This document shows positions 1-7,893 of a stretch of 64,000 nt of DNA, piece after piece. Position 1 is the first letter of the stretch. Every line of letters starts with the position of its first letter. The stretch spans positions 124,001 to 188,000 of the forward strand of contig NZ_BMOI01000006.1 of the NCBI RefSeq assembly GCF_014646995.1. The letters are read 5' to 3'. The notes under the pieces were generated by a model. It saw only the letters and a program-made list of their open reading frames with translations, did not search any database and was not told the origin of the DNA. The stretch is from Curtobacterium luteum (lineage in GTDB: Bacteria; Actinomycetota; Actinomycetes; Actinomycetales; Microbacteriaceae). The position numbers and the translations under genes are program-made.

Positions 1-770
1 CGTCGATCGTGCTCGGCGGCGCCCGCCCCACCGCCGCGGAGCTCTTCGCCGACCAGGAGCGCCTCGACACGCTCGGGGCGGCCGGACGCGCCGCCCTCGA
101 CGGCACCGTCGCGCTCCTCACCCCGACGACGACGTGGCACCCGACGCTCGCCGAGGTCGCCGCCGACCCGGTGGGTGCGAACAGCCGGATGGGTCGCTAC
201 ACGAACTTCGCGAACCTGCTCGACATGGCGTCTCTCGCCGTCCCCGCCGGGTTCGTCGACGGGCTGCCGTTCGGGGTGATGCTCACCGGCCCGGCGTTCA
301 CCGACCGCCGCCTCGCGGCCCTCGCCGCGGCGTTCGCGGACCCGACCGTCGACCTGCTCGTCGTCGGCGCGCACCTCCGGGACGAGCCGCTCAACGGGCA
401 GCTCGTCGCGGCCGGCGGCACCTTGGTGCGCGAGGTCCGCACGGCACCGGACTACCGGCTGTACGCGCTCGACACGGTGCCGCCGAAGCCCGGACTGGTC
501 CACCGCCCCGACGAGACGCCCACCGACACCGCGACCACCGACACGGCGACCGGCATCGCGGGCGAGGTCTGGCGTCTGCCCGCGCGGGGCTTCGCCACCT
601 TCGTCGCCGCACTGCCCGCGCCGATGACGATCGGGACCGTGACGCTCGACGACGGCTCGGACGTCACCGGGTTCCTCGTCGAGCCGTACGCGGTCGAGGG
701 CGCGGAGGACATCACCCACCACGGCGGGTGGCGCGCGTACCGGGAGCAGCCGGCCGGAGCACCCGCATGA
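1..770 (+). CDS. atzF: Allophanate hydrolase, C-terminal part (5' end outside window)
   Basis: The frame is open from the window edge (first full codon at position 3) to TGA at 768-770, so only about 255 C-terminal residues are seen. Residues up to about 115 resemble the end of an amidase-signature domain (NFANLLDMASLAVPAGF, then a GLPFGVMLTGPAF segment). The last 130 residues match the C-terminal domain typical of AtzF-type allophanate hydrolases, ending with a FLVEPYAVEGAEDIT segment and a GGW-RAY motif. The enzyme splits allophanate into ammonia and CO2, the second step of urea use after biotin-dependent urea carboxylase. It overlaps the following tetR start by 3 bases (ATGA), suggesting one transcript with tetR and bioY. 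The amidase Ser-cisSer-Lys triad lies upstream of the window and cannot be checked. Confidence 0.88.
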   Translation, partial: SIVLGGARPTAAELFADQERLDTLGAAGRAALDGTVALLTPTTTWHPTLAEVAADPVGANSRMGRYTNFANLLDMASLAVPAGFVDGLPFGVMLTGPAFTDRRLAALAAAFADPTVDLLVVGAHLRDEPLNGQLVAAGGTLVREVRTAPDYRLYALDTVPPKPGLVHRPDETPTDTATTDTATGIAGEVWRLPARGFATFVAALPAPMTIGTVTLDDGSDVTGFLVEPYAVEGAEDITHHGGWRAYREQPAGAPA

Positions 771-1486
771 GGTCGGCCTGCGAGGATGGGACCGTGCCCG
801 CCGACGACCGCCCCGCCCGCCCGGGCCGACCGCGAGCCGTCCCGGACGCCTCCTCGGCACTGAGCCCCCGCGACCAGGTCCTCGACGCCGCCGCCGCGCT
901 GTTCGTCGAGCACGGGTTCGGGGCGACCTCGACACGGGCGATCGCGGACCGCGTCGGGATCCGGCAGGCGTCGCTGTACTACCACTTCGCCGGCAAGGAC
1001 GACGTGCTCGTCGAGCTGCTCGAGACGTCGGTCCGCCCGAGCCTCGTGGTCGCCCGCGAGCTCGACGAACGGGTCCCCCGGTCGGTCCCGGCGGCCGTGG
1101 CCCTCGCCGCGCTCGTCGCGTTCGACGTCGGCACCCTGGCGCGCACCCCGCACAACGTCGGCACGCTCTACCTGCTGCCCGAGGCCCAGGGCGAGCGGTT
1201 CGCCGGCTTCCGTGCCGACCGACAGGCGCTGCAGGACGTGTACGGCCGCCTCGGCACGCTCGCGGCGAGCCCGGACGTGGCCCGGACCGTCGCAGCGGCC
1301 CAGCTCGGCGGGATCCTCATCCAGCTCGTCGAGACCGTCATCCAGCTGCGCCGGGTCGGCGAGGTGGGCGACCACGACCGCACCGCCATCACGAGCAGCT
1401 GCCTGCGGGTGTGCGGCCTCGACCCCGCCGCGGTGGACGCCGCGCAGCGGGACGCGGCGTCGCTCCTCGCGACGGTCGCCGTCTGA
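767..1486 (+). CDS. TetR family transcriptional regulator
   Basis: This is a 239-residue protein. An N-terminal HTH lies at about residues 45-85 (ATSTRAIADRVGIRQASLYYHF followed by KDDVL), the classic TetR recognition helix with its YYHF turn. The rest is an all-helical ligand domain that I cannot assign. ATG 767 overlaps the stop of the allophanate hydrolase gene and has GGAG 7 nt upstream. GTG 794, behind GAGG, is a possible shorter start. Its place between atzF and bioY suggests that it controls urea/allophanate or biotin uptake genes in this unit. The ligand cannot be predicted from the sequence. Confidence 0.85.
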   Translation: MRSACEDGTVPADDRPARPGRPRAVPDASSALSPRDQVLDAAAALFVEHGFGATSTRAIADRVGIRQASLYYHFAGKDDVLVELLETSVRPSLVVARELDERVPRSVPAAVALAALVAFDVGTLARTPHNVGTLYLLPEAQGERFAGFRADRQALQDVYGRLGTLAASPDVARTVAAAQLGGILIQLVETVIQLRRVGEVGDHDRTAITSSCLRVCGLDPAAVDAAQRDAASLLATVAV

Positions 1487-1540
1487 CGTCGACCACCCCG
1501 ACCGAGCCCCCCCGCCGGAGGCCCGCGCCGCACGCCCGCG

Positions 1541-1601
1541 CCACATGCCCGCGCCCTGCGCGGGTGCCCCGCCACATGCCCGCGCCCTGCGCGGGTGCCC
1601 C
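1541..1601 (+). repeat. Two tandem 31-bp copies, each a small hairpin
   Basis: A 30-base unit at 1541-1570 is repeated exactly at 1572-1601, a period of 31. Each copy holds the inverted repeat CCCGCG-CCCTG-CGCGGG. The pair lies between tetR and bioY, just ahead of the bioY ribosome binding site (GGAGGA at 1619-1624). It could be an attenuator, a processing site or a protein-binding array; nothing in the sequence decides between these. Confidence 0.75.
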
Positions 1602-1628
1602 GAACGCCCCGACCACGTGGAGGACCCC

Positions 1629-2240
1629 GTGACCACCGCCATGAGCCCGATCGCCCGACCCCGTCCCCTCGCCGACGCCCTGCTCCCGAGGACCGCCACC
1701 GTGAGCACCGCGCTCGTCGTCGGCGGAGCGCTCCTCACCGCCGGGGCCGCCCAGGTGTCCGTCCCGCTCTGGCCCGTGCCGATCACCGGCCAGACCCTCG
1801 CCGTCCTGCTCGTCGGCAGCGCCCTCGGGGCCCGGCGTGGCGCGCTGTCGATGGTCCTCTACGTCCTGCTCGGGCTCGTCGGACTGCCGGTGTTCGCCGA
1901 CGGCGCGTCCGGCGCGGGCGTACTGCTCGGTCCGAGCGGCGGGTACCTGCTCGGGTTCGTCGCCGCGGCCGCGCTCGTCGGTCGGGTCGCCGAGCGGTTC
2001 GGCGACCGCCGGTTCACTGCCGCGCTGCTGTCGTTCCTCCTCGGCACGGTCGCCACCTTCGCCGTCGGGATGGTCTGGCTCGCCGTGGCGCTCGGCCTCG
2101 ACCTGCGGCACACCCTCGAGTACGGCCTGTACCCCTTCGTGCTCGGCGGGCTCGCGAAAGCCCTGGTCGGCGCGGGGGTGACGTCCCTCGGCTGGACGGC
2201 AGCCCTCCGTCCGCGCCGGGCCCCGGGCACGATGGACTGA
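1629..2240 (+). CDS. bioY: BioY, biotin-binding subunit of an ECF transporter
   Basis: This 203-residue, very hydrophobic protein has about six membrane segments and the BioY hallmarks: an N-terminal [21 protein letters not shown] segment, then [19 protein letters not shown] and a [10 protein letters not shown] block. BioY is the membrane substrate-specificity component for biotin uptake. Some BioY proteins work alone and others use a shared or dedicated BioMN energizing module; no bioM or bioN lies nearby. GTG 1629 is chosen because GGAGGA ends 4 nt before it; ATG 1641 has no such site. The position after an allophanate hydrolase gene suggests supply of biotin to urea carboxylase (inference). 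Confidence 0.9.
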   Translation: MTTAMSPIARPRPLADALLPRTATVSTALVVGGALLTAGAAQVSVPLWPVPITGQTLAVLLVGSALGARRGALSMVLYVLLGLVGLPVFADGASGAGVLLGPSGGYLLGFVAAAALVGRVAERFGDRRFTAALLSFLLGTVATFAVGMVWLAVALGLDLRHTLEYGLYPFVLGGLAKALVGAGVTSLGWTAALRPRRAPGTMD

Positions 2241-2322
2241 CCGCGGGAACAGTCGGCAGCCGTCGCCGGTTGCACCGGGTGATGCCGCAGCCAGCGGCAA
2301 CGACGAAGCCCAGGAGGCCAGC

Positions 2323-2844
2323 ATGACCACCACCGAGACCGCCATCCTCGCCGGCGGGTGCTTCTGGGGAGCGCAGCAGCTCCTCCGTCGCCGCCCGGGC
2401 GTGATCAGCACGCGCGTCGGCTACTCCGGGGGCGACACCCCGAACGCCACGTACCGCAACCACGGTGACCACGCCGAGGCCGTGGAGATCGTCTTCGACC
2501 CGTCGCAGATCTCGTACCGCGACCTGCTCGAGTTCTTCTTCCAGATCCACGACCCGTCGACGAAGGACCGCCAGGGGAACGACGTCGGGCGCAGCTACCG
2601 GTCCGCGGTGTTCTTCACCGATGACGAGCAGCGCCAGGTCGCGCTCGACACGATCGCCGACGTGGACGCGTCCGGGATCTGGCCGGGCAAGGTCGTCACC
2701 GAGGTCGAGCCGGCCGGTGACTTCTGGGAGGCCGAGGAGGAGCACCAGGACTACCTCGAGAAGCACCCGCACGGGTACACGTGCCACTTCGTGCGCCCGG
2801 GCTGGAAGCTCCCGCACCGTGACGAGGCGACCGCCTCGGCGTGA
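2323..2844 (+). CDS. msrA: Peptide-methionine (S)-S-oxide reductase
   Basis: MsrA repairs oxidised methionine residues, reducing the S-sulfoxide with thioredoxin as electron donor in the cytoplasm. The 173-residue protein carries the active-site motif GGCFWG (catalytic Cys at about residue 13), then [19 protein letters not shown], an [11 protein letters not shown] block and a FFQIHDPS motif, all typical of the family at full length. ATG 2323 follows AGGAGG at good spacing. The gene is probably monocistronic: an 82-bp gap separates it from bioY, and a strong hairpin follows it. Confidence 0.95.
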   Translation: MTTTETAILAGGCFWGAQQLLRRRPGVISTRVGYSGGDTPNATYRNHGDHAEAVEIVFDPSQISYRDLLEFFFQIHDPSTKDRQGNDVGRSYRSAVFFTDDEQRQVALDTIADVDASGIWPGKVVTEVEPAGDFWEAEEEHQDYLEKHPHGYTCHFVRPGWKLPHRDEATASA

Positions 2845-2881
2845 GTGCGCACGCCTGACGGCGTGACCGTGTGACGCAACC

Positions 2882-2913
2882 GGAGGCCCGTGGCGAACCC
2901 GCCACGGGCCTCC
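2882..2913. terminator. Terminator-like hairpin after msrA
   Basis: There is a perfect 13-bp stem (2882-2894 paired with 2901-2913) and a 6-nt loop, built on GGAGGCCCGTGGC. It lies between the convergent msrA and PucR-type genes and may serve both strands. No clear T-run follows. Confidence 0.75.
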
Positions 2914-2945
2914 GGTCCGTTCCCGGCGCGGTCCGGAAGCAGGCC

Positions 2946-2985
2946 GGCGGTCCGGCGGTCCGGCGGTCCGGCGGTCCGGCGGTCC
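2946..2985. repeat. Five tandem copies of GGCGGTCC
   Basis: An exact 8-bp unit is repeated five times in the gap just downstream of the PucR-type gene stop. It is a simple-sequence repeat whose copy number may vary between strains; no function is evident. Confidence 0.85.
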
Positions 2986-2998
2986 GGCGCCGGTCCGC

Positions 2999-4540
2999 TC
3001 ACGCACCGCCGAGCGCCCGCGTCGCCAGGTGCAGCGCCAGGCGGGTCTCCGGGTCGGACAGGTCGACCCGGACCCGTCGCTCCACCCGGTCGATGCGGTC
3101 GGCCACGGTGTTGCGGTGCACCCCGAGCACCGCAGCGGTCTCGGCGATCGACGACTCGGCGTCGAGGTAGGCCGCGAGGGTCTCCCGGAGCGCCCCACCG
3201 CCGCGTTCGAGCGGCGCGAGGAGCTGCTCCGCCGCCGGGAGGAACGTGTCGGTCTGCGTCCACGCGAGCAGCAACTGGGCGAGCCCGAGCCGGTCGACGT
3301 GCACGAACCAGCCGGACTCGGGTCGGGCCGCGGCGAGACGGACCGCGTCGCCGGCCTCGCCGAGCGTCCGAAGGAGTCCCGCGGGGCCGGCGTGCACGCT
3401 CCCGACGCCCACGTTCGTGTCGACCGCCTGCCGCAGGGTGTTCTGGGCCGCGCGGGCACCGGCGGCGAGCGCGGCGACGGCGGCCTGGTCGAGCTCGTCC
3501 TCGGCGGAGGTCCACAGCGCCCACCCGTCGGCCTGTTCGACGACCGTGACGGCGAGGTCGTGCGCTGCGAAGGCCGACTCCACCGCCCCGCGCAGGGCGA
3601 CCGCGTCCACCGCCTCCCCGGAGCCGCGCGCCGCCACGAGCCGGATGCCCACGTGCCACGCGTCGAGCCGCCACCCGGCTGCGATGGTGCGCTGCACGAG
3701 CGCGGGGGCCGGTGCGCCGTCCGCTGCCCGGAGGTCGTCGAGCATCGCCATCCGGTACCGCGCGTCGCGCTCGTCGTCGAGTCGCGTGAGGACGAGGCGG
3801 TGTCCGGTGGCGACCGCTGCCACGCGGAGCGCGGTCGCGACGGTCGCCCGTTCGGCCCGGAGCGGCGCGGTGAGCCCGACCGCGAGCCACGCCCGCGCGC
3901 CGATGCCGGTCGGCACCGGGACCGCGACGACCGTCTCCCCCGTGTCGTCCGACGCCCACACCGGTTCGCTCGTGCCGGACGTGCGCGCCAGGAGCGCGGC
4001 GGTCGACGGCGCGACCGGAGCACCGCGGAGCGCCCGTCCGGAGGCGTCGAGGAAGCGCAGGGCGTGCCCGAGGCCGGACTCGAGCCGGGTGAACAGGTCC
4101 TCGAGCTCGGGTCCGGCGTCGAGCCCGACGCGCGCCGCGGTGAGGGCGGCGCGGGCCGCGGGGGCGTCGCCGGTCCCGATGAGTTCGTGCAGTCGGACGG
4201 ACGCCGCCCAGGGGTCCGCGGTGCCCACCACGGTGACACCGAGCCGGTCCGCGAGCGCGGCCGTCCCGGCACCGACCGGCGGTGCGTCGTCAGTGGGGGC
4301 GACGACGAGCAGGGCCACGCCCGACGTCGACGCACGCCGGAGGAGCACGTCGAACCGGGCGTCGAACCGCTCGAGCGGCGAGAGCAGCACGACCGCGTCG
4401 TCGGCGTCGGTGATGGTCCGACCGACCTCGGCCGGGGTCCCGGCGACCCCGCGGACGACGGACACCCGCCCGGTGACGGGTCCGGCGAGCACGACCGCCT
4501 GCGCACCGAGCAGCGGGAGGAACTCGGCGACGGGGATCAC
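2999..4540 (-). CDS. PucR family transcriptional regulator
   Basis: This 513-residue protein has an N-terminal region with a PucR-like sensory fold, a poorly conserved middle, and a C-terminal HTH of the PucR/CdaR type. The HTH contains SSIAETAAVLGVHRNTVADR and then RVDLSDPETRLALHLATRAL. Family members control purine and other nitrogen catabolic genes. GTG 4540 overlaps the stop of the upstream DUF917 gene (GTGA) and has GGAGG at suitable spacing, so the regulator is made from the same transcript as the DUF917/HyuA genes and probably controls that operon. The inducer is unknown. Confidence 0.88.
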   Translation of the reverse strand: MIPVAEFLPLLGAQAVVLAGPVTGRVSVVRGVAGTPAEVGRTITDADDAVVLLSPLERFDARFDVLLRRASTSGVALLVVAPTDDAPPVGAGTAALADRLGVTVVGTADPWAASVRLHELIGTGDAPAARAALTAARVGLDAGPELEDLFTRLESGLGHALRFLDASGRALRGAPVAPSTAALLARTSGTSEPVWASDDTGETVVAVPVPTGIGARAWLAVGLTAPLRAERATVATALRVAAVATGHRLVLTRLDDERDARYRMAMLDDLRAADGAPAPALVQRTIAAGWRLDAWHVGIRLVAARGSGEAVDAVALRGAVESAFAAHDLAVTVVEQADGWALWTSAEDELDQAAVAALAAGARAAQNTLRQAVDTNVGVGSVHAGPAGLLRTLGEAGDAVRLAAARPESGWFVHVDRLGLAQLLLAWTQTDTFLPAAEQLLAPLERGGGALRETLAAYLDAESSIAETAAVLGVHRNTVADRIDRVERRVRVDLSDPETRLALHLATRALGGA

Positions 4541-5616
4541 GCGACGACCTCCGGGACGGGGTCGGCGTCGATGCCGAACGCGCGGGGTGCCACGCGGGCC
4601 GTGCGTCGCGGCTCGGCCCACCACCACGGCGCCCCTGGGAGCACGAGCACGGCGAGCTCGTCGCCGATCCGTGCGCGATCGGTCGAGACGGGCCGCAGGG
4701 ACCGGGCGTCGACGACGACGATGCAGCTCGGTGTGCTCGCGACCGGCTCGCCGTCGACGAGGCAGTGGACCCACTCGCTGCCGGCCTCGATCCGCGCGAC
4801 GGCTCCGGTGCGGGCGTCGCGGAGCGCCATCGACCCGTGCACGAACGCCACGGCGTCGCCGCCGCGCTGGACGTCGAGCACCCGGCCCTCGGCGAGGAGC
4901 CGCCCGCCGATCCGCCGCACGAGGTCGTCGACCCCGGTCGACGACGCGGCCGCGCGACCGACGCGGAGTGCCCGGCCGATGCTGCCGGTGACGGCCCGGT
5001 CGGCGAGCACGTCGCGGTCGACCGGGCCGATCGCGAAGGCGGCCCACCCGCCGCTGTGCGAGACGGCCTCGCGCCAGACGGTCTCGAGGTCGCGCGGGTC
5101 CGGCGCGTCGACGACGATCCGGAGCCCGCTCGAGGTCACCGCTGCGGCCGTGACGGCGGGCAGCGGGTCGACGAACAGGGACAGCTGGTCGATGCGCGGC
5201 GTGGCCCGACCGACGAGGTCGGCGTCGACGAGGGGCAGCCCGGCGGCGTGGGCCGTGAGGGCGGCGGCGGGCCCGGTGACCCCGCCGATCTGGGCCGCCA
5301 CGACCGCGTCGGCGCGTCGACCGGTCCACCGTTCGACGGCGGCGAGGGCGTCGGGCAGTTCACGACCGCTCGGCGTCTTCTCCTCGAGCACGGTCGTCGA
5401 CCCGACGAGCCCGACGGCCACGACGGACCGTGTCGCCGGTCCGAGGGCGATGACCGGGACCTGTCCGTCGCCGATCGCCCGTCGGAGCACGTGCACCATG
5501 TGGTCGACCTGGCCGCCACCACCGCACCCGAGCAGGGCGGTGCCGCGGCCGAACTCCTCGACGTCGCCGGCCTGGAGGCCCGTCACGCCGCCGTCACGCT
5601 GCTCACCCTGGTGCAC
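4537..5616 (-). CDS. DUF917 family protein, divergent member
   Basis: This 359-residue protein aligns by eye with the two DUF917 proteins upstream: an N-terminal glycine-rich block (TALLGCGGGGQV here, LLGTGGGGDP in the others), then VLEEKTPSG, QIGGVTGPAAALTAHAAGLPLVDADLVGRA and RAVTGSIGRALRVGRA. It has lost several residues that the other two share, including the Asp-Pro after the glycine run and the EVGGVN/ECGGIN acid. It may therefore be a non-catalytic partner or have changed specificity. GTG 5616 is preferred because of the upstream GAGGAT; GTG 5586 is possible. The biochemical role of DUF917 proteins beside hydantoinase/oxoprolinase genes is not established. Confidence 0.8.
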   Translation of the reverse strand: MHQGEQRDGGVTGLQAGDVEEFGRGTALLGCGGGGQVDHMVHVLRRAIGDGQVPVIALGPATRSVVAVGLVGSTTVLEEKTPSGRELPDALAAVERWTGRRADAVVAAQIGGVTGPAAALTAHAAGLPLVDADLVGRATPRIDQLSLFVDPLPAVTAAAVTSSGLRIVVDAPDPRDLETVWREAVSHSGGWAAFAIGPVDRDVLADRAVTGSIGRALRVGRAAASSTGVDDLVRRIGGRLLAEGRVLDVQRGGDAVAFVHGSMALRDARTGAVARIEAGSEWVHCLVDGEPVASTPSCIVVVDARSLRPVSTDRARIGDELAVLVLPGAPWWWAEPRRTARVAPRAFGIDADPVPEVVA

Positions 5617-5644
5617 ACCAGCGATCCTCGCGCATCGGCGCGCC

Positions 5645-6760
5645 TCAGCGCGCCCCCGCCGGCACCCGGTCGTGCAGGTCCTCGACCGGCACGAACGCGT
5701 CATCGAGGCCGAAGCAGGACGGGCCGAAGACGGCGAGGGCCTCCGGCGTGCGCATGAGGTCGGGCGTGGAGACCCCGATCACGCGGACACGCTGCCCGTA
5801 GCGCAGGCGCTCCGTGGTGATCGGCTCCGCCGTCTCCGCGTCGAGCACGCAGACCAGGTCCGGCACCACCGCGACCAGGCGGCCGTCCCGACGCGCCACG
5901 AGGTTCTCGTTCTGGAACGCGATCTCGAGCGCCGAACCGTCGGCGCCCTGCACGACGGCACGACCCTTCGCGAACCCGTCGACCGTGCGCCGCTCGACGT
6001 CGACGACCTTGCCGTCGAACAGCTCCCGCAGGTGCGTGTAGATGGTCTGGCTGAACGCCTCCGCGAGCGCGGCGACCGGGTCGCGGTGCTCCTCGCGGGC
6101 CTGCCGGACGGCACGGCCGACCGACAGCGCGAGCGAGAGGGTCCGCGGCACGGCGGTGTCCTTCACCTGCCGACCGGTCATCGCGTACTCGGCGATGTAG
6201 GCGACACCGCCGAGCCGGATCGTGACACCGCGTGCGAGCCACTCCATCTGCCGGTTGTCGTGGCCGGTGTCGATGACGACGCCGTGCCCGTTCTCGTCGC
6301 TGATCGCGAGCGGGGAGCCGGGCACCCCGTACACCGAGAACGTCTCCATCTGGAGCTCCGGGAACGCCCGGCCCATGCCGTCCGCGTCGACGACGGGCAG
6401 CCCGCCGGTGGCGCCGACGAGCAGCGGGATCATCGAGTTGATGCCTCCGCACTCGATCGGCATGGTCGCCGTCGCGGTCCGGCCCAGGTGCTGTTCGAGC
6501 CGCCGGAGCGCGCCGAGGGGTTCCGGCCCGGCGGGGATCCGCTCGAGCACGACCGTCGGTGCCCCCATCTGGGCGGTCGGGATGACGAGCGCGTCGTCGT
6601 CGAGCTCGGACGGGTCGAGGATCGTGACCGGCCCGTGCTCCTCGATCGCCGCCTTCACGAGCAGCATCCCGATGGTCGGGTCGCCGCCGCCACCGGTGCC
6701 GAGCAGCGCGGCGCCGCGGGCGAGGTCGGGCAGGTCGTCCACGTCGATGGTCCAGCTCAT
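5645..6760 (-). CDS. DUF917 family protein
   Basis: This 371-residue protein opens with ALLGTGGGGDPTIG, followed by PTVVLERIP, ECGGINSMIPL, PVVDADGMGRAFPELQM, EYAMTGRQVK and a C-terminal DLVCVLDAETAEPITTERL block. The GGGGDP, E-GG-N and DADGMGRAFPE signatures are shared with the next paralogue, so this is an intact family member. ATG 6760 overlaps the preceding stop (ATGA), with AAGGAG upstream. DUF917 genes often sit beside hyuA-like genes. A role as co-subunit or companion enzyme in opening a cyclic amide or related compound is inference. Confidence 0.88.
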   Translation of the reverse strand: MSWTIDVDDLPDLARGAALLGTGGGGDPTIGMLLVKAAIEEHGPVTILDPSELDDDALVIPTAQMGAPTVVLERIPAGPEPLGALRRLEQHLGRTATATMPIECGGINSMIPLLVGATGGLPVVDADGMGRAFPELQMETFSVYGVPGSPLAISDENGHGVVIDTGHDNRQMEWLARGVTIRLGGVAYIAEYAMTGRQVKDTAVPRTLSLALSVGRAVRQAREEHRDPVAALAEAFSQTIYTHLRELFDGKVVDVERRTVDGFAKGRAVVQGADGSALEIAFQNENLVARRDGRLVAVVPDLVCVLDAETAEPITTERLRYGQRVRVIGVSTPDLMRTPEALAVFGPSCFGLDDAFVPVEDLHDRVPAGAR

Positions 6761-7893
6761 CGGGTCGCTCCTTCGCTGACGGTGCCGTCGTGGCGCACCG
6801 CCGGTGTGTCGTAGCCGAAGTAGGTCGGGCCGGCCAGGCCGAGGCCGCCGGCGGAGTGCCACCGCTCGTCGGCCGGCGCGGTGACGACGCGGATGCGTGC
6901 GCCGAACCGGAGTCCTTCGGTGGTGATCGGCTCGCCGGTCTCGGCGTCCAGCGTGACGATGAGGTCCGGGGTCGTGGTGCGCACCGAGCCGGCCACCTCG
7001 ACCAGCAGGTGCTCGTTCTGGAACCGGAGCCGTGCCTCCAGGCCGGTGTCGGGTCCCGACCCCACGATCCGGGCGGTCCCGCGCGCGAAGCCGGTCACGG
7101 TCTTCCGTTCGACGTCGGCGACCTTGCCCTCGAAGACGACGGTGCCGCCGAGGACCGCCGCGACGGCGGCGACCGGGTCCTCGTTGGCGGCGCGGGCGTC
7201 GGCCAGGGCCTCGCCCAGCTCGACGCAGCGCGAGAGGCTGCCGCGCACGTACGACTCCTTGACCTGCGCGCCGGACATCGCGTACTGCGCGGTGATCGCC
7301 GAGCAGCCCATCTCGACGGTCGCGGTCCGGGCGAGCCGCTCGGCCCAGCGGTTGTCGACGGTGTCGAAGACGGCGGTGTTGCCCTTCTCGTCGGCGAGCG
7401 CCATCGGCGTCGCGCTGATCCCGGACAGGGTCGGCAGGACCATCTGGACCTCGGGGAAGGCGCGGCCCATCGCGTCGGCGTCGATGACGGGCAGTCCGAG
7501 CTCGGCCGCGGCCACGATCGGGCTGGTGGAGTTGACGCCACCGACCTCGATGCAGGCGATGTGCGTCGGGGTGACCCCGAGGTGCGTCGCGAGGCTCCGG
7601 ATCGCCTCGGCGAACTGGCCGGCGGAGGGGAGTTTCTCGACCATCACCGTTGGGGCGCCGATCATCGCGACGTTGAGCACGACCGCGTCGTCGGGCAGGT
7701 CCTCGACCGCGACGACCGGGACGGGCCCGTGCTCGCGGACAGCGGCCTCGGCGAGCAGGCGGCCGATGTAGGGGTCGCCGCCACCACCCGTGCCGAGGAT
7801 CGCGGCACCGCGCGCCAGGGCCGAGCAGTCCGGGCCGATCTCCGTGAGGCGGCGGCGTGTTCCCACGACCGGAGCGGCCTCGGTCGTGCTCAT
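6757..7893 (-). CDS. DUF917 family protein
   Basis: This 378-residue member has all the family signatures: AILGTGGGGDPYIGRLLAE, APTVMVEKLPS, CIEVGGVNSTSPIV, PVIDADAMGRAFPEVQM, ITAQYAMSGAQVK and LIVTLDAETGEPITTEGLRF. It is similar to the downstream paralogue over its full length, so an old tandem duplication is likely. ATG 7893 overlaps the hyuA stop (ATGA), which ties the two in translation. The catalytic role is unknown. Conserved acids after the glycine run and in the E-GG-N motif could bind metal or nucleotide, but that is only a guess. Confidence 0.88.
   Translation of the reverse strand: MSTTEAAPVVGTRRRLTEIGPDCSALARGAAILGTGGGGDPYIGRLLAEAAVREHGPVPVVAVEDLPDDAVVLNVAMIGAPTVMVEKLPSAGQFAEAIRSLATHLGVTPTHIACIEVGGVNSTSPIVAAAELGLPVIDADAMGRAFPEVQMVLPTLSGISATPMALADEKGNTAVFDTVDNRWAERLARTATVEMGCSAITAQYAMSGAQVKESYVRGSLSRCVELGEALADARAANEDPVAAVAAVLGGTVVFEGKVADVERKTVTGFARGTARIVGSGPDTGLEARLRFQNEHLLVEVAGSVRTTTPDLIVTLDAETGEPITTEGLRFGARIRVVTAPADERWHSAGGLGLAGPTYFGYDTPAVRHDGTVSEGATR

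Noticed and set aside
3029..6814. A plus-strand open frame of 1261 codons over the PucR and DUF917 genes
   Set aside because: Shadow frame with biased composition; the minus-strand proteins have clear domain motifs and coupled starts.
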